Origin: Legionella genomosp. 1
GTDB lineage: Bacteria; Pseudomonadota; Gammaproteobacteria; Legionellales; Legionellaceae
NCBI GenBank assembly: GCA_945865355.1
Contig: CAMBDN010000027.1
Span: 1 to 16,773, forward strand
Length of the DNA: 16,773 nt
Direction: 5' to 3'
Position 1 is the first letter of the stretch, and every line of letters begins with the position of its first letter. Below are positions 1 through 6,414 of this stretch, in pieces. Under the pieces are notes generated by a model. That model worked only from the letters and a program-made list of their open reading frames with translations, was not told the DNA's origin and did not search any database. A program made the position numbers and the translations under genes.

Positions 1-4
1 AATA

Positions 5-13
5 TGTGAATAA
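5..13 (-). promoter_or_regulatory. DnaA-box-like 9-mer TTATTCACA
   Basis: The minus strand reads TTATTCACA, which fits the relaxed DnaA-box consensus TTATNCACA. It lies in AT-rich DNA about 100 bp from a second, perfect box in the same orientation. One 9-mer alone is weak evidence, and function is inferred only from the consensus. Confidence 0.3.
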
Positions 14-111
14 ATTATTATTATTATTTGTATAGAATTCAATGAATTAGCGCAACACATTGATTTTAATTGAAAAATTTTGTTTATTTGCACCTTGTTT
101 TATATTTAAGC

Positions 112-120
112 TGTGGATAA
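112..120 (-). promoter_or_regulatory. Perfect DnaA box TTATCCACA
   Basis: The minus strand reads TTATCCACA, identical to the high-affinity E. coli R1-type DnaA box. The flanks are AT-rich and gene-free. It could be part of a DnaA-binding regulatory region or of an origin-type cluster extending beyond the left edge, or it could be a chance match. Confidence 0.4.
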
Positions 121-157
121 CTATGTGGAGTAATCGCCGCTTAGCTTAAATAATCAG

Positions 158-466
158 CTAACTCTTTGTAAATATGTCAAAAATACAAATGAACGATGTG
201 TTGATAGAATCGGTGCTTGCGAACAGAAGTGCTCTCAACATCATGTAGTCTGTTTGCAACGCAACATCATACAAGGCTTCCTATAGAAGAGCTCGTACTT
301 CGCTGCGCCGCACCAATCTAACATCATGATTTTTAATTAAATTGTCATTAGATTCAAAGACAACATCTATGATTTTACCAACGACACGTTTCGTGGTGTT
401 AGGCCATTTCGTGATAACGTAAGTTGAGCGGTCAAGACGCCGAAGATTAAAGCTATTTTTTACCGG
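158..466 (-). pseudogene. Possible gene relic: minus-strand frame with one internal TAG
   Basis: This minus-strand frame is open for about 60 codons, meets TAG at 281-283, then continues in the same frame for 40 codons to TAG at 158-160. No ATG, GTG or TTG with a Shine-Dalgarno sequence lies near its upstream end, which overlaps the end of the cyclase gene. The conceptual protein looks ordinary in composition (it includes TKWPNTTKRVVGKIIDVVF), but I recognise no family. It could be a decayed gene or a chance open frame in AT-rich DNA; I cannot distinguish the two. Confidence 0.2.
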
Positions 467-1541
467 TTATTCTGAATAAATTCATCGGCGCATCACCCAC
501 TTCTTGCGCCCCAGCGTCTTCTGACTTTACGTCATTCTGAATGAGTTGGAATGTATTTTGACTCACCAGGATGGTATTTGGTTTGTCTTTTGTATAATTT
601 GAAATTTGCAATGCACCTTCTACAACCTCACCAATAACGGTATAGCTTAAAAAGTGTTCTGTCATAATATGACCAACGACTGCTTGGCCGGTATTAATAC
701 CGATACCAATCGTTGCCTCATGCCGCATTTCTTTACCAACGGTTTGATTAAACTCATTTAAAGCGCTTAACATATCTAAAGCGCAAAAGGCTGCATTGCG
801 TTGATTGTAGATGGAGGAGACTGGGGCACCAAATAAAGCCATTAAACCATCCCCCATAAATTTATACACCGTACCATGATTTTTAGTAACACAATTAACC
901 ATAATAGAAAAATATTTATTCAGATAGGTCACTACGTCTTTAGGATGACGAGACTCAGCAAATGACGTGAACTGTCTAATATCTGAAAATAAAACGGAGA
1001 TGATCCGATATTCACTTTCAGATATAGACTTTTCCGCAGAATTATCTAATACCTCTTTGATGATATTAGCAGGAACATATTTTTCAAAAATCCCAATTGT
1101 TTTTTGCTGTTTGGCAATCGTTTTTTCTAAATTTTTGATAAGTGATCGATTCGTTTGTTCTATTTTATAAATATTGATTCCTTCATCTATGGCAATCCTT
1201 AACTCCCTTTCGTCCCATGGCTTCGTAAGATAACGTAAAACGGACCCGCTATTGATGGCCTTGGTGATGGCCTCAACATCACTAAATCCAGTCAAAATCA
1301 TTCTTACAGGATTAGGGTACTCGGGTATGATAGCTTCTAAAAACTGTACTCCGGTCATTTCTGGCATTCGCTGATCAGTGAGGATTAATAAGACCTTATG
1401 TTTCTTCAAAATCTCAACGGCACCTATTGCTGAAGTCGACGTATAGATGGTGTAATGCCGTCGAAAGCCCGCAACAAAACTTTCCAAATTAGCAGGCTCA
1501 TCATCAACATATAAAATGGCTGGTTTAGTCTTATCATTCAT
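453..1541 (-). CDS. Response regulator-class III nucleotide cyclase, C1-like (metal-binding half)
   Basis: Predicted cytoplasmic cyclase controlled by phosphorylation, 362 residues. An N-terminal receiver domain (about 8-125) has acidic D13/D14, phospho-acceptor D56 in LTDQRMP, T84 and K107, so it looks functional. A helical linker (about 125-165, containing KYVPA) leads to a class III cyclase domain (about 178-335). Metal ligands D187 (FSDI) and D231 (KFMGDG) and base-selecting K227 and T301 are present; Lys plus Thr is the class IIIb adenylyl cyclase pattern. The transition-state Asn and Arg are replaced by E308 and Q312, and the basic motif near the C-terminus is lost, so a homodimer should be inactive or weak. 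The paralogue at 4773-5861 has the opposite losses. The ATG at 1541 is set by a perfect AGGAGG (1546-1551), 4 nt upstream. It follows the kinase gene after 88 bp and is the last gene of the locus. Confidence 0.9.
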   Translation of the reverse strand: MNDKTKPAILYVDDEPANLESFVAGFRRHYTIYTSTSAIGAVEILKKHKVLLILTDQRMPEMTGVQFLEAIIPEYPNPVRMILTGFSDVEAITKAINSGSVLRYLTKPWDERELRIAIDEGINIYKIEQTNRSLIKNLEKTIAKQQKTIGIFEKYVPANIIKEVLDNSAEKSISESEYRIISVLFSDIRQFTSFAESRHPKDVVTYLNKYFSIMVNCVTKNHGTVYKFMGDGLMALFGAPVSSIYNQRNAAFCALDMLSALNEFNQTVGKEMRHEATIGIGINTGQAVVGHIMTEHFLSYTVIGEVVEGALQISNYTKDKPNTILVSQNTFQLIQNDVKSEDAGAQEVGDAPMNLFRITGKK

Positions 1542-1629
1542 AGAGCCTCCTATTTATTTTTTGACACGTTGTAACGAACACAAAAAAACTCCCGCAACCA
1601 GCATCTACTCTCAGCGCGATATTCAAGCG

Positions 1630-3888
1630 TTATTTCGTGCTCGTTACATGATTGATAGGGACTGTAATGATAAACTCAGCCCCCTTACCAACATCGCTTT
1701 TTACATCGATACGTCCGCCATGATCACGAATAATACCAAAAGAGATGGATAGACCTAAACCCGTTCCACTTCCTACATCTTTTGTGGTAAAAAACGGTTC
1801 AAATATCTTTGATTTTATTTCATCAGGAATACCCATACCATTGTCCTTAATCCGAATAACCACGTCGTTATCCTTGTGCTCGGTTGTAATTCTTATTTCC
1901 CCTTTATCAGGTATAGCATCAATGGCATTTGCAATAATATTCATCAATACCTGATTTAATTTGCCTGGGTAACAATCGACCTCAGGCACATGGCCATACT
2001 CCTTAACCAGTTCAATTCTATTTTGGCACTTGTGCTTTAAAAGAGTTAATGTCGAATCAATCCCCTCTTCAATATTCACTTTTTTTATCGCATCTTCATC
2101 AAGACGAGAAAAGACTTTTAGGCCCTTAACAATGGTAGCCGTTCGTGTTGCCCCTTCTTTCAATCCTTCAATTAAACGCCCAACCTCATCAACAGTATAG
2201 GTTAAATCCAACTCCTTCTTAATGACCTCAATTTCATCCAATTGTTCCTTGATAGGCTGATCAGGGTTAAGCTCAGCATATTTATTAAGAACCGCAAGAA
2301 TATCATTGAGATCGTTTTGCAAAGGTGAAATTCTAGAAGTAATAAAATTGATTGGATTGTTTATCTCGTGAGCAATGCCCGCTGTCAGCACACCGAGAGA
2401 GGCCAATTTCTCATTGTTTGACATTTGCTCTTCTATACGAATACGCCCGGAAACATCATCGATACGAAGCGCCAATACCTGCTCCCCGCCTCGCTCAAAA
2501 GGATAAATTAACACATTGTAGTAATGCGCCCCTAGATCCGTCTTAAAGATAATTCGATCAATCATTTGTGGTATTTTGCTATTTAAAGCGTCTTCAATCT
2601 TACTGGTAAATGGACTTAAGTAGGGTAATACATCATAGAGGGAAAGCCCTAGAGATTGTTCATGACGAAGGCCTGTTTCATCTTCACCCTTTTGGTTAAG
2701 GTGCGTTACTTTGAGGTGACTATTCGTAATAATTAATATCGACGGCATCGCATTGATAATATGATTTAGAAAATCCTCATCATCAGTAACTTTTTCTAAT
2801 AAAGCCGTCACTTTGTCAAGCAACGCCTTTTGTTGATGGGTGTAATTTTCAATTGTATCCAACATTTTATTTGTTTCTTGTGAAACCGACGTCAGTTCAT
2901 CAGCACCCTCAATAGGCACGCGCAGAGAAAATGCTTTTTTATCACCAATTTCAACGATCCGTTCGTTTAAGCGCTCTAACCGTTTCGTGATAAAAAAGCG
3001 AAATATAATAACGAGTAATATCGTGAAAAGAAGGCCTGCACCTAAAAAGGCTTCGCTAAAATAACGAATCGTTGCGAGTCCTACTTTATAAACAGAACGA
3101 GGAATCGTGGCTTTAACAATAGCAATCGGTTTACCGTTTATATCCTGAAGCATCATATAACAGTCTAGATTCATATTGTTGGTTTCAATATAAGGGCTAC
3201 CAAATGTGCGCAAATTTATTTCTGCTTGAACTAATTCCCGGCTTTTTTTGGATGACTTTAATGGAAAAACCTGAATATCCAATTCAGTCAGTTTTTTAAG
3301 TTGTCCCAGCACCCGCGGCGAAAAAAATTTTCCTTGTATAATCGCTCCACGCGATACCCCTGAGCCATTGCTATGGATAATAGAATGTGCTGCAACAAAG
3401 AATATACCTTGTTGCGTGGCCAACAAACCATACAAATGACTGCCCATATCAGGCATATGCACCAATAGGCCATTAGGGTTTAAATAATCCGACAGCAAGT
3501 CATTTGGCAATCTTTCGATTTTCATATGTTCTGAATTGAGCATTCCACCCCAAACCAGTTGAATATCCGAGTTAAAAAATGCTAAGAAATCAGCATTTGT
3601 GACACCAAAACCATCGGGCGTTAAATTGACATCAATGTAATCTCTATTCTTATTCAAGACAAATTGGTATGTATCATCCCACATAGCCCAGTTTTTTGTC
3701 ATTAAATAGACAGCATTAACCTGTTCATTGATTGCCAGATTAAACCGCTGGATGCTATTAAGAGCATCCCTTTTCTCAAGCTCTAAGAAACTGTTGCCCA
3801 ATATTTGCTTAGCGCCCACATAAGTAACCGCAAACATGATGCCCCACATTGACAGCGTCATCAGTGATATTTTTTTTCGTAATCTCAT
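1630..3888 (-). CDS. CHASE4-HAMP-PAS hybrid-free sensor histidine kinase
   Basis: Inner-membrane sensor kinase, probably phosphorylating the two flanking receiver-cyclase proteins. From the ATG at 3888 it has 752 residues: TM1 near 6-26, a periplasmic domain with the CHASE4-type signature WAMWDDTYQF (about 67-77), TM2 near 281-299, HAMP (about 300-355), PAS (about 370-480), a HisKA domain with H507 in AHEINNP, and a HATPase with N-box N654, G1 DNGMGI (from D682), FEPFF and GTGLGLS. An extended helical segment of roughly 50-60 residues lies between the His helix and the ATPase domain, as in several HEINNP-type kinases. It has no receiver of its own. The frame stays open to a GTG at 3915, but the ATG at 3888 has AAGGA 7 nt upstream (3896-3900), which decides the start. 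It begins 42 bp after the porin relic. The CHASE4 ligand is unknown. Confidence 0.92.
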   Translation of the reverse strand: MRLRKKISLMTLSMWGIMFAVTYVGAKQILGNSFLELEKRDALNSIQRFNLAINEQVNAVYLMTKNWAMWDDTYQFVLNKNRDYIDVNLTPDGFGVTNADFLAFFNSDIQLVWGGMLNSEHMKIERLPNDLLSDYLNPNGLLVHMPDMGSHLYGLLATQQGIFFVAAHSIIHSNGSGVSRGAIIQGKFFSPRVLGQLKKLTELDIQVFPLKSSKKSRELVQAEINLRTFGSPYIETNNMNLDCYMMLQDINGKPIAIVKATIPRSVYKVGLATIRYFSEAFLGAGLLFTILLVIIFRFFITKRLERLNERIVEIGDKKAFSLRVPIEGADELTSVSQETNKMLDTIENYTHQQKALLDKVTALLEKVTDDEDFLNHIINAMPSILIITNSHLKVTHLNQKGEDETGLRHEQSLGLSLYDVLPYLSPFTSKIEDALNSKIPQMIDRIIFKTDLGAHYYNVLIYPFERGGEQVLALRIDDVSGRIRIEEQMSNNEKLASLGVLTAGIAHEINNPINFITSRISPLQNDLNDILAVLNKYAELNPDQPIKEQLDEIEVIKKELDLTYTVDEVGRLIEGLKEGATRTATIVKGLKVFSRLDEDAIKKVNIEEGIDSTLTLLKHKCQNRIELVKEYGHVPEVDCYPGKLNQVLMNIIANAIDAIPDKGEIRITTEHKDNDVVIRIKDNGMGIPDEIKSKIFEPFFTTKDVGSGTGLGLSISFGIIRDHGGRIDVKSDVGKGAEFIITVPINHVTSTK

Positions 3889-3905
3889 CACATCATCCTT
3901 GTGCT

Positions 3906-3914
3906 TTATCCACA
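3906..3914 (+). promoter_or_regulatory. Perfect DnaA-box 9-mer just upstream of the kinase start
   Basis: The plus strand reads TTATCCACA, 18 bp upstream of the kinase ATG at 3888. It is the third TTATNCACA match I found in the left 4 kb. It lies inside an operon rather than at an obvious promoter, so it may be fortuitous. Confidence 0.25.
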
Positions 3915-3930
3915 CGACGATTCACTCGTC

Positions 3931-4712
3931 CTAAAAATTCATCGTTATCGTAGCGACTAATTTCTCCCTTTGCAAAGCAGGGGCATCGGATGCTTGAAGA
4001 TTTGTACCCGTCCATTGTAACGACAAAACAAATTTACCGATTGTTTTATCCAATTGAAAATCAAAATAATCGTAACTCGGCAAACCCTTATTGCTCGGAA
4101 GAAAATAGCGCCCCACGCCTCCTGATATATTTACATTTTCCTGACCAAACAAATATTTTCTAGGGATTTGATGCTCAAATCCAACTCTAAAATACGTACC
4201 ACTTCCATGATAATTAAAAACATCATTAGAATATCCAAGCTTGGTATTAACAAAATAGTATGTGAACTCACCAATAACATCCGCATAAGATGCTGCCGTA
4301 TTCGGATAGATGTAGGGGCTTAGGTAAATATCGTAGTTAAAATTCTCACCTATATCATTTGAGAAGCCAATCGCCGGATTGATTTCAAGTGTGGCGAGCT
4401 TCCCATTAAAATCATTAAACTTTACATTTGAGGCCCATACGTAAAAATAAATACCGGAGCGTGGGAGAGTATACGTCAAACTGCCTTGTACGGCTGGTAG
4501 GTTATTTGACTCGCTAATACCAAGAAAAGTATAGTTACTGGTAATATCGATGGTCCCTGTCCAATGCGTCGCTTTCGTAGCGCACTCTGTTTGCTTAGGA
4601 GGTTCTGACAGCGAGGAAGATCCCTGCTCCTTTGTAGCGCCTTGAGTTGAAAAACCATACCGAGAGAACCTAACAAAGCGAATGTAAATTGTTTCAATTT
4701 AATCGCCCCCAA
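3931..4712 (-). pseudogene. TorF/Gcw_chp-type outer-membrane beta-barrel protein, frameshifted
   Basis: The main frame encodes an outer-membrane barrel of the TorF (TIGR02001, Gcw_chp) type. A mature N-terminus WTGTIDITSNYTFLGISES is followed by AVQGSLTY, YVWASNVKF, alternating-strand sequence, and a C-terminal ITMNF ending in the Phe typical of barrels assembled by BamA. The reading frame is broken. A signal-peptide-like stretch (KQFTFALLGSLGMVF) lies in one frame and the rest, beginning STQGATKEQ, in another. They join at a run of five T on the coding strand, near 4650-4655. One extra T would give a single protein of about 250 residues, the usual family length. No ATG is available: the upstream frame has only TTG codons (4712, 4697). 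Either the gene is decaying or phase-switched, or the base count is a sequencing error. It lies 60 bp after one cyclase gene and 42 bp before the kinase. Confidence 0.7.
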
Positions 4713-4756
4713 CGTAACCGGTCGGAGAAGAACCTGTTAAAATCTTCGTGGAATTA

Positions 4757-4762
4757 CTCCTC
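4757..4762 (-). promoter_or_regulatory. Orphan Shine-Dalgarno GAGGAG without a start codon
   Basis: The minus strand reads GAGGAG about 10 nt after the stop of the proximal cyclase. At the right distance (7 nt) the codon is ACG (4747-4749), not a start codon. That frame stops after 16 codons and is not the signal-peptide frame. It may be the old ribosome-binding site of the porin gene, left after mutation, which would fit a decaying gene. Confidence 0.35.
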
Positions 4763-4772
4763 AATACTCTTT

Positions 4773-5861
4773 CTATTTCCTTAAACTGAAGAGTTTGATA
4801 CTCTTTTCTTTACCCCGAATGGCCCTTTCTCCCCAAGGCTCACAACTCACAACCTCTTTAATGCACTCATATACTGCGTCGCTTGCTAAAATACAGTTTG
4901 GCTTATCCTTTGTTAGCTCAAGCATACGAGCTGTTGTATTAACTGTGTCACCTATTGCCGTATAGGACATATACTGATCAGAACCAATATTACCCACAAC
5001 AGCCTCACCAGAATGTATTGTAATTCCAAGGTTAAGGTGAAAGCCGCTTTTTTCATAATTATCTTCGTTAAATCGCTGGATCTCGTCCATCATCCTTAGT
5101 GCACAGAAAGCCGCATTTTTTTGATTATTCGTATAGGCAATAGGCGCACCAAACAATGCCAAAATATTACCGTCGATAAACTTATCAACAGTTCCCTTAT
5201 GCTCTTCAATACAATTTTCAACAACTGCAAAATAGCGATTTAAATAATTGAAGACCATTTCGGGATCTTTCTTTTTAGTGAATTGATCTAGATTTTGAAT
5301 GTTTGAAAAAAATATTGTAACGTCGCGCAGCTCGCCATCAAAAAGATGAGTGACATCATTTCCAACTGCAAGTGCTTGGTTCACTACATCAGCAGGAACA
5401 TATTTTTTGAGCAAGCTAAGAATGCGATTTTGCTTTGAATTTTCGTTATGAAGCTGCGTTATAATATCGCGATTCTTTTTGGCTAAACTATACAGTTTAA
5501 CACCCATATCTATATCTTGCTTTAGAGCATTTTGCTCCCAAGGCTTCGTTAGATAGCGATAAATTCGACCATTATTAATCGCCTTAATAATATCATCCGC
5601 ATCGGCATAGCCGGTCAATAACATACGAATTGGATCAGGATATTCTGGGATGATCTTTTCTAAAAACTCAACGCCCGTCATATCAGGCATACGTTGGTCG
5701 GTAATGATAACGGCAATTTGATGTGCTTTTAACAACGCAATGGCATCTTCCGCTGATTCGGCGGTAAAAATATGATAATGACGACGAAAAGCTGCAACAA
5801 AACCTTCTAGATTTTGAATATCATCGTCCACATATAAAATATTTGGCTTTTCGAGCTCCAT
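4773..5861 (-). CDS. Response regulator-class III nucleotide cyclase, C2-like (metal ligands lost)
   Basis: Paralogue of the protein at 453-1541 and also 362 residues long. The receiver (about 7-124) keeps the acidic D12-D14 cluster, phospho-acceptor D55 in ITDQRMP, T83 and K106. A helical linker with KYVPA precedes the cyclase domain (about 178-355). Here the first metal Asp is N187 (FFSN), and the usual GD of the second is inverted to DG (KFIDGN), putting Gly at position 231. Yet K227, T301, N308 and R312 (IGDTVNTTARM) and the C-terminal basic RGK motif are kept. On its own it should not bind catalytic metals; it resembles the C2 half of mammalian adenylyl cyclase. The frame extends to a GTG at 5870, but the ATG at 5861 has AGG 8 nt upstream and gives the same length as the paralogue. 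It is the first gene of the signalling locus, 119 bp after atpC. Confidence 0.9.
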   Translation of the reverse strand: MELEKPNILYVDDDIQNLEGFVAAFRRHYHIFTAESAEDAIALLKAHQIAVIITDQRMPDMTGVEFLEKIIPEYPDPIRMLLTGYADADDIIKAINNGRIYRYLTKPWEQNALKQDIDMGVKLYSLAKKNRDIITQLHNENSKQNRILSLLKKYVPADVVNQALAVGNDVTHLFDGELRDVTIFFSNIQNLDQFTKKKDPEMVFNYLNRYFAVVENCIEEHKGTVDKFIDGNILALFGAPIAYTNNQKNAAFCALRMMDEIQRFNEDNYEKSGFHLNLGITIHSGEAVVGNIGSDQYMSYTAIGDTVNTTARMLELTKDKPNCILASDAVYECIKEVVSCEPWGERAIRGKEKSIKLFSLRK

Positions 5862-5920
5862 GCCCAGCACCTACACAATAGTCTCTAAAAAATGCCTAAA
5901 TTCTACTTCAACCCACATTC

Positions 5921-5934
5921 TATACTTCAGTATA
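5921..5934. promoter_or_regulatory. Perfect 6-2-6 palindrome upstream of the signalling locus
   Basis: TATACTTCAGTATA is a perfect inverted repeat with a 2-bp centre, about 60 bp upstream of the proximal cyclase start. Its minus-strand half TATACT could also serve as a -10 element, but the hexamer 17 bp upstream (TTCTTC) is a poor -35. It is a candidate operator or activator-dependent promoter for the locus; function is inferred only from symmetry and position. Confidence 0.3.
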
Positions 5935-5980
5935 TTACACCAATGTAGGAAGAAGAAGATAACTGGTGGTATTGCTCCAC

Positions 5981-6403
5981 TTATTTTAGGTGTTTCCTAG
6001 CCTTTTGTATGGCGCGGATTTGCGCTACCGCACGAGCTAATTCGGTCGCGGCTACAGAGTAATCAAGATCGGCAGCTTTATTGGCGATCATTTCCTCTGC
6101 TCGTGCTTTCGCAGCGAGTGCAGCTGCTTCATCAAGACTGTCTGCTCGCTCGGCTGCGTCAGCGAGGACCGTGACGTAGTAGGGTTGTACTTCTAACATG
6201 CCGCCAGATACATAATACACTTCATGTTTGCCACCGGGTAAAGTGATGCGAATTTCACCAGGCTTCAGCACTGTTAGCAGTGGCGCGTGCCCAGGAGTAA
6301 TACCAACCTCACCAAGCTCACCCGTCGCCACAACCATTTCAACTACGCCAGAGAAGATTTGCTGCTCTGCGCTGACAATATCCAAGTGCGTTGTTATTGA
6401 CAT
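5981..6403 (-). CDS. atpC: F1Fo ATP synthase epsilon subunit
   Basis: Central-stalk epsilon subunit of F1, which couples rotor to catalytic head and can inhibit ATP hydrolysis. From the ATG at 6403 it has 140 residues, about the E. coli length (139). The N-terminal beta-sandwich begins THLDIVSAEQQIFSG and contains GELGVEV-like sequence (GELGEVGITPGHAPLL). The C-terminal two-helix part (about 88-140) carries the usual Ala/Arg/Glu-rich sequence. An earlier in-frame ATG at 6418 overlaps the atpD stop as ATGA. I prefer 6403 because AGG lies 9 nt upstream and it reproduces the family N-terminus. Last gene of the atp operon; no strong terminator is visible before the next gene. Confidence 0.96.
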   Translation of the reverse strand: MSITTHLDIVSAEQQIFSGVVEMVVATGELGEVGITPGHAPLLTVLKPGEIRITLPGGKHEVYYVSGGMLEVQPYYVTVLADAAERADSLDEAAALAAKARAEEMIANKAADLDYSVAATELARAVAQIRAIQKARKHLK

Positions 6404-6414
6404 GTCTGACTGCC

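Larger units (their letters stand above)
1..452. other. AT-rich stretch without a convincing gene
   Basis: I find no complete open reading frame with a start codon and ribosome-binding site here. The first 120 bp are very AT-rich and contain two matches to the DnaA-box consensus TTATNCACA. The rest holds a minus-strand frame with one in-frame TAG that may be a gene relic (listed separately) and a short imperfect palindrome near 385-395. No clear rho-independent terminator follows the cyclase gene that ends at 453. Confidence 0.6.

Noticed and set aside
385..395. CACGTTTCGTG palindrome as a possible parS site
   Set aside because: It does not match TGTTTCACGTGAAACA; only a 4-bp arm with a 3-bp centre is symmetric.
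1560..1600. Run of seven T between the kinase and the distal cyclase gene as a terminator
   Set aside because: No stable GC-rich hairpin precedes the run on the minus strand; the two genes could still be co-transcribed.
5940..5980. GTGG/CCAC hairpin after atpC as a terminator
   Set aside because: The stem is only 4 bp and is followed by TTATCTTCTTC rather than a T-run, so I would not call it a terminator.
453..5980. CRP (cAMP receptor) binding site near the cyclase locus
   Set aside because: I looked for TGTGA-N6-TCACA around the gene starts and saw no convincing match.
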